59,202 nucleotides of DNA from Prevotella brunnea (GTDB lineage Bacteria; Bacteroidota; Bacteroidia; Bacteroidales; Bacteroidaceae). The notes beneath the pieces are model-generated. The model was not told the DNA's origin. It ran no database searches and saw only the letters and a list, made by a program, of their open reading frames with translations. Below are positions 9,231 to 17,713 of the stretch, piece by piece (the first letter of the stretch is position 1; the number at the start of each line of letters is the position of its first letter). The stretch is taken from contig NZ_SDIK01000006.1 of NCBI RefSeq assembly GCF_008016795.1, positions 1 through 59,202 of the forward strand, in the 5' to 3' direction. Position numbers and translations under genes: made by a program.

Positions 9231-10253
9231 ATGAATAACGTATTTGTATATTGCGAAATAGAAGAAACTACCGTTCAGGAGGTTTCACAAGAGTTGCTTA
9301 CCAAAGGACGTAAGCTCGCCAATCAATTAGGAGTGGAACTTCATGCCGTTGTGGCAGGCTCCGCCATAAAGGGAAAGGTGGAAGAACAAATCTTACCTTA
9401 CGGAGTGGATAAACTTTTCGTGTTCGATGGTGAGGGTCTCTTCCCTTACACTTCCGCTCCACATACCGATATCCTCGTGAAACTGTTCCAAGAGGAGCAA
9501 CCGCAAATAGCCTTGATGGGCGCAACGGTCATCGGACGCGACCTCGGACCACGCGTGTCGTCATCGCTGACTTCGGGATTGACTGCTGACTGCACACAAC
9601 TCGAAATCGGAGAATACGACGATAAGAAGACGGGAAAGCACTATGACAACATCCTTTATCAAATTCGACCGGCATTCGGCGGTAATATCGTTGCCACAAT
9701 CGTAAATCCCGACCATCGTCCGCAGATGGCAACGGTGCGATCGGGGGTGATGCAAAAAGCTGTTTACGAAGGAAAGGCAAAGAACGAGGTTGTCTATCCG
9801 AAAGTGGCTGAATATGTTTCGGAAGCGGCTTACGCGGTGAAGGTAATCGAACGACACGTGGAAGCGGCGGGAAACAATCTCAAAGGTGCTCCGATAGTCG
9901 TGGCAGGAGGTTACGGAGTGGGATCGAAAGAAAACTTTGAACTGCTCTTCCAACTGGCAAAAGAACTGCATGCGGAGGTGGGAGCTTCGCGCGCGGCAGT
10001 GGATGCCGGACTCATCCCGGACAACCGACAAGTGGGGCAGACGGGAGTAACGGTGCATCCGAAGGTTTACATCGCCTGTGGCATATCGGGACAAATCCAA
10101 CACATCGCGGGAATGCAGGATTCGGGCATCATCATCTCCATTAACAGCGACCCGGACGCACCCATAAACAAAATCGCTGATTATGTCATCAATGGCAAAG
10201 TGGAGGAAGTGGTACCGAAGCTGATAAAGTATTACAAGAAAAACAGTAAATAA
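9231..10253 (+). CDS. etfA: Electron transfer flavoprotein, alpha subunit
   Basis: EtfA carries the FAD of the heterodimeric flavoprotein. The 340-residue protein has the C-terminal FAD domain with 'GGYGVGSKENF', 'GASRAAVDAGLIPDNRQVGQTG' (shown here only in part: G-x-SR-x-x-VD and RQVGQTG) and the 'CGISGQIQHIAGM' segment, all family signatures. It is one base downstream of etfB and 17 bp upstream of the dehydrogenase. The operon holds no quinone oxidoreductase or Rnf gene, so where the electrons go next cannot be told from this window. Confidence 0.94.
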   Translation: MNNVFVYCEIEETTVQEVSQELLTKGRKLANQLGVELHAVVAGSAIKGKVEEQILPYGVDKLFVFDGEGLFPYTSAPHTDILVKLFQEEQPQIALMGATVIGRDLGPRVSSSLTSGLTADCTQLEIGEYDDKKTGKHYDNILYQIRPAFGGNIVATIVNPDHRPQMATVRSGVMQKAVYEGKAKNEVVYPKVAEYVSEAAYAVKVIERHVEAAGNNLKGAPIVVAGGYGVGSKENFELLFQLAKELHAEVGASRAAVDAGLIPDNRQVGQTGVTVHPKVYIACGISGQIQHIAGMQDSGIIISINSDPDAPINKIADYVINGKVEEVVPKLIKYYKKNSK

Positions 10254-10270
10254 TAAAGGCAACACACACT

Positions 10271-11995
10271 ATGGCTAATTATTATACAGACCAACCGGAG
10301 ATAGAGTTTCACTTGAATCATCCGTTGATGAAGCGAATCGTTGAATTGAAAGAACGCGACTTCGCCGACAAGAAAAACTATGAGGACGCCCCCGTGAACT
10401 ACGAGGATGCCATTGAGAATTATAAGCGAATTTTGGACATTGCCGGAGACATCGCGGCGAATATCATAGAACCCAACTCGGAGGAGGTGGACAAAGAAGG
10501 TCCGCACCTTGTGGACAACAGAATGCATTATGCAAGTAAGACTTACGAAAACCTGAAGGCTACGCGACAAGCCGGTCTGTGGGGCGTCAGCATGCCACGA
10601 CGTTTCGGCGGACTGAACTTGCCCAATGTGGTCTTTTCCATGCTTTCCGAAATGATATCTGCTGCCGATGCGGGCTTCCAAAACATTTGGTCGCTACAAT
10701 CATGTATCGACACTCTCTACGAATTTGGTAATGAGGAACAACGAGAGAAATACATCCCACGCATCTGCAATGGAGAAACCATGTCGATGGACCTCACGGA
10801 ACCGGATGCCGGATCCGACCTGCAACGCGTCATGCTCAAAGCCACTTTCGACGAGAAGGAGAACTGCTGGCGACTTAATGGGGTGAAACGATTTATAACC
10901 AATGGCGACTCGGACATCCACCTCGTATTGGCACGCTCGGAAGAGGGGACACATGACGGACGAGGGCTGTCGATGTTCATCTACGATAAGAAGAATGGGG
11001 GAGTGGATGTCAGACATATTGAAAACAAATTGGGAATACATGGCTCGCCCACTTGTGAACTGGTGTATAAAAACGCAAAAGCGGAACTATGCGGAAACAC
11101 TCGCATGGGACTCATTAAATATGTGATGGCACTCATGAACGGAGCGCGTTTGGGAATTGCCGCGCAGAGTGTCGGCGTGGCGAGAGAGGCTTACACGGAA
11201 GGATTGAACTATGCCAGGGAACGCATACAGTTCGGAAAAAAAATCATAACTTTCCCTGCCGTTTACGATATGCTGTCGAGAATGAAAGCCAAACTTGACG
11301 CAGGACGCTCGCTGCTCTATCAGACGGCACGTTATGTGGATATATATAAAGCACTGGATGATATTGCTCGCGATCGCAAACTCTCACCGGAAGAAAGGAA
11401 AGAAGCCAAACAATACAATCGCTTGGCTGACGCTTTCACTCCGCTATCGAAAGGAATCAACTCGGAATATGCCAACCAAAATGCCTACGATGCCATATCA
11501 ATTCATGGCGGCTCGGGCTTTATCATGGAATACAAGAGTCAGAGATTGTTCCGCGATGCCCGCATCTTCTCCATCTATGAGGGAACTACACAGTTGCAAG
11601 TGGTGGCTGCGGTGCGTTACATCACCAACGGAACGTATCTTTCCATCATGAAAGAGATGCTGACCAATGAGGTTTCATCAGAAATGGAATCCTTAAAAGC
11701 TCGCGTTGCTAAACTCGTTACGCTCTATGAAGAGGCACTGGAAAAGGTGAAAGCCGACGAAAATCAGGACGAACAAGACTTTTTGGCTCGCCGACTTTAC
11801 AACATGACGGCGAGCATAGTGCAGGCATTGCTTCTCATTGAGGACGCAAGTAAGGCTCCGGAGCTCTTCGCCAAGTCTGCCAACGTGTTCGTTCGCATGG
11901 CGGAAGAGGAGGTTACGGGTTGCGCTGCTTACATTCAAGCGTTCAACGCTTCCGATTTGGAATATTTCAAGGCAGCAGAGGAAAATAAGGAGTAA
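10271..11995 (+). CDS. Acyl-CoA dehydrogenase family protein
   Basis: The 574-residue flavoenzyme should oxidise an acyl-CoA at the alpha-beta bond and pass electrons to EtfAB. It has the middle-domain signature 'DLTEPDAGSDLQ' near 176, and the 'IYEGTTQLQ' segment with E437 in the place of the catalytic base of medium-chain enzymes. It is longer than the usual 380 residues, with a C-terminal helical extension (about 460-574) as in the large ACAD subfamily. No thiolase, hydratase or CoA ligase is adjacent, so the substrate is unknown. Operon position after etfBA is a clear functional link. Confidence 0.9.
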   Translation: MANYYTDQPEIEFHLNHPLMKRIVELKERDFADKKNYEDAPVNYEDAIENYKRILDIAGDIAANIIEPNSEEVDKEGPHLVDNRMHYASKTYENLKATRQAGLWGVSMPRRFGGLNLPNVVFSMLSEMISAADAGFQNIWSLQSCIDTLYEFGNEEQREKYIPRICNGETMSMDLTEPDAGSDLQRVMLKATFDEKENCWRLNGVKRFITNGDSDIHLVLARSEEGTHDGRGLSMFIYDKKNGGVDVRHIENKLGIHGSPTCELVYKNAKAELCGNTRMGLIKYVMALMNGARLGIAAQSVGVAREAYTEGLNYARERIQFGKKIITFPAVYDMLSRMKAKLDAGRSLLYQTARYVDIYKALDDIARDRKLSPEERKEAKQYNRLADAFTPLSKGINSEYANQNAYDAISIHGGSGFIMEYKSQRLFRDARIFSIYEGTTQLQVVAAVRYITNGTYLSIMKEMLTNEVSSEMESLKARVAKLVTLYEEALEKVKADENQDEQDFLARRLYNMTASIVQALLLIEDASKAPELFAKSANVFVRMAEEEVTGCAAYIQAFNASDLEYFKAAEENKE

Positions 11996-12017
11996 AGCAA
12001 CCGCATTGCCAAACAAC

Positions 12018-12061
12018 GTCCGTGGAGTCGAAAAAGGTTCTCGATGGGAGTCTCCACGGAC
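12018..12061 (+). terminator. Hairpin after the etf operon
   Basis: A perfect 10-bp inverted repeat (GTCCGTGGAG at 12018-12027, CTCCACGGAC at 12052-12061) with a 24-nt loop lies just after the dehydrogenase stop. There is only a weak T-run after it, so it may slow or process the transcript rather than end it. Confidence 0.45.
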
Positions 12062-12125
12062 TACTCTTTGATTCTGCATAATTGGTCTTTAGGCTCTTTT
12101 TGTCTCAATTATAATAAACAACACA

Positions 12126-12515
12126 ATGATGAAGAAAATATTATCTGCTTGTATGGTGCTGTCCGCCTTGTTCGCTTTTGCGTCTTGCAACAACGGAAAC
12201 ACCAAAGGAAAAACGGAGGAAACCTCACCCGATACTCTCAGTCTTATAGGTAAATGGACAACCACCGGTCCCATTGATTCCACTGAATTGGGAATAGAAC
12301 TGAAAGCAGACGGAACGGCAGCCTCCATCAATATGCCCACACTTCCATACGATAAGTGGAAAAAAACGAACGATAGCACCATTACCATTCACGGAAGAAG
12401 TATCTTCGATGGAGAAACCACGGAACTTACCGACACCTTTGATATTGATAAAGCAGACAATGCGTTAAAGCAAAGGAACACCGACATCATCTACCGAAAG
12501 TCCTCTGTACGGTAA
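12126..12515 (+). CDS. Lipocalin-like lipoprotein
   Basis: The 129-residue protein begins with a lipoprotein signal peptide (hydrophobic 7-20, lipobox FASC with Cys at about 21), then a Lys/Glu-rich linker, then a ~85-residue domain starting 'LIGKWTT' with alternating strands. The G-x-W opening and later TITI strands resemble the small lipocalin-like domains common in Bacteroidota lipoproteins; ligand unknown. A second ATG follows the first and either may be used. It may be read from the etf promoter or its own; no -7 box is visible. Confidence 0.7.
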   Translation: MMKKILSACMVLSALFAFASCNNGNTKGKTEETSPDTLSLIGKWTTTGPIDSTELGIELKADGTAASINMPTLPYDKWKKTNDSTITIHGRSIFDGETTELTDTFDIDKADNALKQRNTDIIYRKSSVR

Positions 12516-12582
12516 TGGGGCATTCCTGTTTGCTTCAAGTGGTACGTATGGTAATCTCGCCTCATGTTTTACCTGCCTAAGT

Positions 12583-12819
12583 TTAATAATCTGTTTCTTG
12601 CAGTTTTGGCATTGAATTCCAATTCATAGTCTGCAAATCTTCTGTGGCCGGCAAATAGGTAGTTATAGGCATTTCTCTTTGGAACGCCCAAACCAGGTTA
12701 TCGCTATTGTCTTTTCTATCCTCAAAGTAGAAGTTTGTCAAATCGAAGATAGTTATACGGTTAATGATATTGAACATATGGTCATTCTTCCGCCATAAAT
12801 GGCTTGCAGACAAAACCAT
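12583..12819 (-). pseudogene. Decayed IS4/IS1634-type transposase fragment
   Basis: The minus strand encodes 'ITIFDLTNFYFEDRKDNS', which matches the segment around the first catalytic Asp of IS1634/IS4 transposases. Right after it the reading frame shifts: the next family segment, FGRSKEKC, is found in another frame and is cut by a stop. Only this small core remains; no terminal repeats were found. A relic of an old insertion beside repeat array B. Confidence 0.65.
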
Positions 12820-12960
12820 TTTGCTCCTATTTCGCGAGCATTGGTATGTTTAACGGTGTTTACATCAGCAAGACATTCTGCCCTGTTTCAAGAAATTTCT
12901 GATCAACACCTCTCTGTTCAAGCAAGACAAAAGAGAAGCATATTCTTTATTTGGTCAAAT

Positions 12961-13210
12961 CATTGAAAACGCGAAAATCCTTCCCGGGGATATGGGAAAA
13001 GTTCAATAATGTCCTAAAATTTCTTCATTCATCTATCAAAAGCTAAGCTTTTACTTTTCAAAAGGTAAGCTTTTGCAATGCAAAAGGTCATGAATTGGAG
13101 TGCAAAAGGTGAGCTTTTAAATTACAACTTTTATCATTCTGATTATCAGTAGGTTATGATACGTTTCCCGAACGCAGTTTTTGTAATGTAATTTCGTGGT
13201 GATGATTGGA
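12961..13210 (-). repeat. Long dispersed repeat with 22-bp array B
   Basis: The core on the minus strand is box CTGATAATCAG (13139-13149), a 20-bp spacer (13119-13138) and four 22-bp units (13031-13118). Unlike arrays A, C and D, both flanks are also repeated elsewhere: the whole ~250 bp is closely similar, in the opposite orientation, to 38372-38620. The matching flanks include GCGAAAATCCTTCCCGG on one side and TTTTTGTAAT-TAATTTCGTG on the other. It lies downstream of the ddh terminator, in an 835-bp gap that also contains the transposase relic. Confidence 0.9.
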
Positions 13211-13286
13211 GCGAATGTTCCCTGTTAAGCGTCTGTTTGCCATCACCTGAATGACAAGCTGTGCGTTACATGCCTCATAAAACCTG

Positions 13287-13330
13287 CTCGCCCGCTTTTT
13301 GATGGCTGACGCATCTGAAAAGCGGGCGAG
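13287..13330 (-). terminator. Terminator hairpin of ddh
   Basis: A perfect 13-bp stem (CTCGCCCGCTTTT at 13287-13299, AAAAGCGGGCGAG at 13318-13330) lies 20 bp past the ddh stop codon. The stem is GC-rich with A/T ends and could act on either strand. Confidence 0.75.
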
Positions 13331-13350
13331 TTGGTTTGTTTTATCATTGC

Positions 13351-14268
13351 TTACACGAGATGGCTAATCACCTCTTCTCGCGAAGCCGGCAGATAGTCGA
13401 TTACCGGAATTTCGGGCATGGTATAGCAACCCGGCGACAAACGCATGGAGGCGCGGGCGCAATTCACCAGCACTTGTGCGGTCAGTGCGGGGTTGTTGAT
13501 GCTCATGTTGAACTCGAAACGCTGATTGGGGGTCTTTCCGCTCACGCCCTTCCGTACCAAGTTCACGCCGTGCCCCATGTCGCGCACATCATCAACGCTT
13601 GCCACGGCAAACACATGTGTTTCATCATTGGCAAAGTAAGGGTCGGCTTTTATCTCCGCCGTAACGTCTTCCAAATTCGCGTCCTCTTCCAATTCCACAT
13701 AGACCATGCGACGATGAATGCTCTCTCCCAGAGGGATGGTTACCGAAAGTGCGTTCTTCACCCCTTTCTTGCCTCGCACGCAGACCGAGTGTCCCATCGA
13801 CATGCCCGGTCCGAAGTTGGTGTAGGAGAGTCCTTTTGGTGCCAGACTTTCCATCAACACGCGCACCACCGAGTCGGAACCCGGGTCCCATCCCGCTGCG
13901 ATGATACTCACTTTGCCTGCTTTCAGACAGTTGGCAGTTTGCCTTGTGCGATAATCGAGGATGCTTGTGTGTATGTCGAACGAATCAACGGTATTGATGC
14001 CCGCTGCCACTATCTTTTCCGAATAGTCCGGACAGCTGCGTGTTGGAGCGGCGAGAATAGCCACATCCACATTTTTCAGTTTCCCAATGTCGTCCACCAC
14101 TTCGTAGGGTGTCAGTTCCAACGGTTTGTTTTTGTCCCCTTGTCGGCGCACGACGCCTGCTATTTCAAAATCTTTTGCCGCTTCCAATGCCTCCACGGCA
14201 TAGTGTCCGATGTTGCCGTAGCCCACCACGGCTGCTCTGATTTTTTTCATTTTCTGTTGTCCTTTCAT
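13351..14268 (-). CDS. ddh: meso-Diaminopimelate D-dehydrogenase
   Basis: Ddh makes meso-diaminopimelate from tetrahydrodipicolinate with NADPH and ammonia in one step, feeding lysine and peptidoglycan. The protein has the Rossmann motif 'VVGYGNIG' near residue 14, the 'DIHTS' segment, and 'AGWDPG' followed by 'NFGPGMSMGHS', hallmarks of this family. It is 305 residues from the first ATG; starting at the seventh residue (ATG at 14248-14250) gives 299, closer to the usual length, and may be the true start. It has a -7 box upstream (14292-14299) and a strong terminator. Confidence 0.9.
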   Translation of the reverse strand: MKGQQKMKKIRAAVVGYGNIGHYAVEALEAAKDFEIAGVVRRQGDKNKPLELTPYEVVDDIGKLKNVDVAILAAPTRSCPDYSEKIVAAGINTVDSFDIHTSILDYRTRQTANCLKAGKVSIIAAGWDPGSDSVVRVLMESLAPKGLSYTNFGPGMSMGHSVCVRGKKGVKNALSVTIPLGESIHRRMVYVELEEDANLEDVTAEIKADPYFANDETHVFAVASVDDVRDMGHGVNLVRKGVSGKTPNQRFEFNMSINNPALTAQVLVNCARASMRLSPGCYTMPEIPVIDYLPASREEVISHLV

Positions 14269-14291
14269 GTTTTTTACCTTCTATGAATTTG

Positions 14292-14299
14292 CAAATATA
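14292..14299 (-). promoter_or_regulatory. -7 box (TATATTTG) of ddh
   Basis: On the minus strand TATATTTG matches TAnnTTTG, 23 bp before the first ddh ATG. The -33 region is only a partial match. Confidence 0.45.
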
Positions 14300-14483
14300 A
14301 ATCAAAATCATGAAAGCCATCAGAAAATACACACTTTTTAAATAAAAAAACTCACCACAAAGCAAGTTGAATTGCACGAAGAGAAAGAAAATCGCACGAT
14401 GTTCCCATTGTGAACCATTTGCCTCGATGACATTACAAAACGATGAAAAAAAAGTGTTTAATCTGTTTCGACGTAAATTTCGC

Positions 14484-14514
14484 TTTGAAAATCCATTTTT
14501 TTATACTATCTTTG
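14484..14514 (+). promoter_or_regulatory. Promoter of the secreted multidomain protein
   Basis: TTTG at 14484-14487 and TATCTTTG at 14507-14514 are 19 bp apart, an excellent Bacteroidota promoter. The expected leader is about 40 nt. Confidence 0.75.
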
Positions 14515-14559
14515 TATCATATTAAGTTGAATTATAAGTATTAATTAAAAGTGTAAGTT

Positions 14560-16296
14560 ATGGTAAAATCATTACGTTTCATGGCTACACTGCTTCTGTT
14601 GGCAGTGTTTAGCGCAGTTTCCGGGCAAACCGTTGTCTTTCAGGAAACATTCGATGAAGTCGCCGGTACGGGCGGTAACGATGGAGGATGGTCCCGCTCG
14701 GTAGCAAATAATCCAATCAGCTCATTCAATGGGTGGAGTTTTACGAAAGGCTACAAAGGCGACAAGTGTGTGAAGTTTGGAACAGCTAAAGCAGGCGGAA
14801 AAGCTGTAACGCCGGAGATAATGCTCAACGGCAACGGAAAGCTCACTTTCAGGGCAGGAGCATGGAAAGGTGACGCTACCACACTGAAATTATCAGTCAC
14901 GGGTGCCACACTTGATAAAGCTGAAGTTACAATGGTAAATGAGGCGTTTACGGAATATACCGTAAACATTACCAATGCCACAGCTCCCATTAAAATCACT
15001 TTCGAATCGCCGAAGGCAAAAACTCGCTTCTTCTTGGACGATGTCGTGGTATCAGATGCTTCCGGGACGCCCAAAACAGCTACCACACTGACTTTCGCTC
15101 ACCCTGAGGATTATGCGTTTACGGTTGCCGATGGAGAGCAGACTTTTACAAATTTGGCAACGCTTTCTCCGTCAGTAGAAGGGGCTGTCATTACTTATTC
15201 CAGCGACAATGAAAACGTTGCCATCGTTGATGGAAACACAGGCGAAGTCTTGACGGCAGGCAAAGTGGGTACTGCCAAGATAACGGCTACATACGAAGGC
15301 AATGACAGTTATTCCGGTTCAACGGCAAGCTACAAAATCATCGTTACCGACCCGAATGCCAAAGGCTCGCTCAACAATCCTTACTCTCCCGCAGAAGCCG
15401 TGGCAGGAATTAACGACGGCACGTTGCTGAACCAAGAATATTATGTGAAAGGTGTTATTTCCCAAGTTAAGGAAGTAAGCACAAAATACGGCAATGCCAC
15501 CTATTATATATCTGCTGACGGTAAGACGGATGGAGAATTCATGATATTCCGCGGATACGATATTGACGGTGCGAAGTTCACTGAGGAGACTCAAGGCAAA
15601 ATCATGCAGGGAGCAACGGTTGTTGTTTATGGAAAACTCATTAAATACGGTACCACGCCGGAGATGGGGGCACGCAATAAAATCATCTCTTACACAGCTC
15701 CAACAGCCGTTACCGCTACCATCGGTGCCACAGGCTATGCCACGCTTTATTATAGTGGCTGTGCGCTGAAGGTTCCCGCCAATGTTACAGCCACCACCTA
15801 TAAACTCAATGGCGACAAGTTGGCAATCAGCCATACCTACAACGAGGGCGATGTAATCGCAAAAGGTACAGCAGTGGTCATCAGAGCAACAACAGCCGAT
15901 TATGAATTCGCCATCGCGGAAGAAGAAGGCTTGGCCGATAACGAGAATATCCTGATGGGAACCGATAACGAGACGCAGCTCACGGCAGATGCCGAGGCAT
16001 ACTTCTATCAGCTGAACGTCAATGCCGAATCAGATCCCGCTTCCGTCGGCTTCTATTGGGGCAACGCAACGGGCGAGGCATTCAAGAACGCCGCTCACAA
16101 GGCATACTTGAAATTGCCGAAGACGGTAGAGGCGAAAAGCTGCTTCCTTCTCAGCGATGCAACCGGAATTAACGACATCGTTGCCAACGAGACTCTGAAT
16201 GAGGATGCTCCGATGTACAATATTGCCGGTCAGCGTGTGAACAAAGGCTATAAAGGCATCGTGATACAGAACGGAAAGAAATACATCGTGAAATAA
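14560..16296 (+). CDS. Secreted multidomain protein, Big-like and OB-like domains, T9SS-type tail
   Basis: The 578-residue protein has a signal peptide (about 1-22, ending SGQ), a jelly-roll-like domain (about 26-168) starting 'FQETFDE', a bacterial Ig-like domain (about 175-262), and an OB-like domain (about 268-385) starting 'NNPYSPAEA'. A further beta domain follows, and the end is 'YNIAGQRVNKGYKGI' plus 'QNGKKYIVK'. That tail resembles the one at the ends of the LRR and C10 protease genes here and is typical of Prevotella proteins thought to be exported by the type IX system; sprA is 1.4 kb downstream. No catalytic motif is seen. A role in surface binding is inference. Confidence 0.8.
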   Translation: MVKSLRFMATLLLLAVFSAVSGQTVVFQETFDEVAGTGGNDGGWSRSVANNPISSFNGWSFTKGYKGDKCVKFGTAKAGGKAVTPEIMLNGNGKLTFRAGAWKGDATTLKLSVTGATLDKAEVTMVNEAFTEYTVNITNATAPIKITFESPKAKTRFFLDDVVVSDASGTPKTATTLTFAHPEDYAFTVADGEQTFTNLATLSPSVEGAVITYSSDNENVAIVDGNTGEVLTAGKVGTAKITATYEGNDSYSGSTASYKIIVTDPNAKGSLNNPYSPAEAVAGINDGTLLNQEYYVKGVISQVKEVSTKYGNATYYISADGKTDGEFMIFRGYDIDGAKFTEETQGKIMQGATVVVYGKLIKYGTTPEMGARNKIISYTAPTAVTATIGATGYATLYYSGCALKVPANVTATTYKLNGDKLAISHTYNEGDVIAKGTAVVIRATTADYEFAIAEEEGLADNENILMGTDNETQLTADAEAYFYQLNVNAESDPASVGFYWGNATGEAFKNAAHKAYLKLPKTVEAKSCFLLSDATGINDIVANETLNEDAPMYNIAGQRVNKGYKGIVIQNGKKYIVK

Positions 16297-16352
16297 TCGC
16301 GGTACGCATCGCAAGCATTTCACAAGATTTAGAAAAATAAAAACTTAGCGTC

Positions 16353-16559
16353 ATGGAAAAATACATAAAACCAGAAACAAAGTGCATGGCTGTTTTGGAA
16401 ACCGCCACACTTCTCGCGGGCTCCATAGAGTTCCATCCCCAGCCGGGTGGAGGCCCTCAGTTGAGTCCGAAACAACTTCAGTTACCGGATAATCTCATGG
16501 AGGAAGGAACAGACATCGATAAAGATGCCTATCATCCTTATACCTTACAATGGGAGTAA
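16353..16559 (+). CDS. Small 68-residue 'KYIKPE...LLAGS' protein
   Basis: The peptide begins 'MEKYIKPETKCMAVLETATLLAGS', with a charged N-terminus, a short hydrophobic part ending LLAGS, and a Gly/Pro-rich tail (HPQPGGGPQ). Short proteins of this pattern follow secreted protein genes in Prevotella genomes, and I know of no function for them. It lies 56 bp after the secreted protein gene and before a good terminator, so the two are likely one transcript. The LAGS step loosely recalls leader peptides of exported peptides, but no peptidase, transporter or modifying enzyme is adjacent. Confidence 0.65.
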   Translation: MEKYIKPETKCMAVLETATLLAGSIEFHPQPGGGPQLSPKQLQLPDNLMEEGTDIDKDAYHPYTLQWE

Positions 16560-16635
16560 ACTGAGCTTTCTTCGGGAACGTAGTCTGGAAAGGTATTAGT
16601 ACCGGAGACAGACAATCATCTATTCATATTGATTG

Positions 16636-16669
16636 GAGGGTGTGTCGGGACATGGACACATCCTCTTTT
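16636..16669 (+). terminator. Intrinsic terminator
   Basis: An 11-bp stem (GAGGGTGTGTC at 16636-16646 with GACACATCCTC at 16655-16665, one G-T pair) with an 8-nt loop is followed by TTTT. It closes the secreted protein/small protein transcript. Confidence 0.8.
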
Positions 16670-16829
16670 CAGCTATCAACGGTTACCGATATATCTCAAA
16701 AGACAATCACGTGGCGATTCCGTTCACTACGTTTCTCCACCGGACACCCATCATGCCTGCACACCGAGGGAATAAGCACAGAACCTTATGGATATATTAA
16801 TCGTACAAAAAATAATCTGTGGAAAGCCA

Positions 16830-16926
16830 TTGATAATCAATCGCTTAAAACGTGCATTCCAAAAGCTAAGCGTTTAGCATTCAAAAGCTAAGCGTTTATG
16901 ATGCGAAAGCTAAGTTTTTGGCTGTC
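16830..16926 (+). repeat. 22-bp repeat array C with palindromic box
   Basis: Box TTGATAATCAA at 16830-16840, spacer 16841-16860 (20 bp), then three 22-bp units at 16861, 16883 and 16905. Units read AAAAGCTAAGCGTTT plus seven variable bases; the last begins GAAAGC. It lies in the 506-bp gap between the small protein and ruvA. Besides the terminator and this array nothing else is recognised in the gap. Confidence 0.9.
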
Positions 16927-17065
16927 GCTTGAAATTCTTATTGATTTTTTTAATGACCGATGGAGGATAAAATCACCTCCCGATACAATAATATGCATCG
17001 AATTTCGTTATTTGGAAAATATATTTCGGTTGCTTCGGTAACAAGAGAAAAGAAAAAATATTGTT

Positions 17066-17683
17066 ATGATAGAATATATCAGGGGCGAACTGGCCGACCT
17101 GACCCCCGCGTTGGCAGTGGTTGAAGCCAATGGTGTGGGGTATGCGCTGAACATCTCGCTCAATACCTATAGTGCCCTTCAAGGTAAGAAAGAAGTGAAA
17201 CTCTATGTGCATGAGTCGCTCATGACCGGAGGACGGGACGATAACTTTACCCTCTATGGTTTTGCCATGAAGCAGGAGAGACAACTCTATCAACTGCTTA
17301 TCACCGTTTCGGGAGTGGGAGCCAACACCGCACGCATGATTCTCTCTTCCCTGACGCCCTCCGAACTATGTAACGTTATCGCCAACGGCGACGATAAAAT
17401 GCTCAAGACTGTGAAAGGCATCGGATTGAAGACGGCACAAAGAATTATCGTCGATTTGAAAGATAAGATTGTGCAGAGTGGCATTGCCGAAGAACTTCAC
17501 GTGAGCAGACAACCCGGAGCACCAAATGTAAACTCAGCCGTGAAAGACGAGGCGGTGGGCGCGCTGACAATGTTGGGATTTTCGCCCGCTCCTTCGGCAA
17601 AGATTGTTACCGCAATATTAAGCGAAGCTCCCGACTTGCCTGTGGAGCAAGTGGTAAAACTGGCATTGAAGCAAATAAAATAA
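17066..17683 (+). CDS. ruvA: Holliday junction branch migration protein RuvA
   Basis: RuvA binds four-way DNA junctions and loads the RuvB motor during recombination repair. The 205-residue protein starts '[14 protein letters not shown]' with the N-terminal OB domain (1-65), then tandem helix-hairpin-helix motifs ([13 protein letters not shown] at about 80 and '[12 protein letters not shown]' at about 114), and the small C-terminal RuvB-contact domain after a linker at 140-155. Normal length. sprA starts 30 bp downstream, an adjacency seen in other Bacteroidota. Confidence 0.95.
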   Translation: MIEYIRGELADLTPALAVVEANGVGYALNISLNTYSALQGKKEVKLYVHESLMTGGRDDNFTLYGFAMKQERQLYQLLITVSGVGANTARMILSSLTPSELCNVIANGDDKMLKTVKGIGLKTAQRIIVDLKDKIVQSGIAEELHVSRQPGAPNVNSAVKDEAVGALTMLGFSPAPSAKIVTAILSEAPDLPVEQVVKLALKQIK

Positions 17684-17713
17684 GGAAAGGCGTACGGCTT
17701 CCATGCCGCCGAA

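Noticed and set aside
16640..16891. Open frame of 83 codons between the small protein and ruvA
   Set aside because: It begins in a terminator hairpin and ends in array C; composition is not protein-like.
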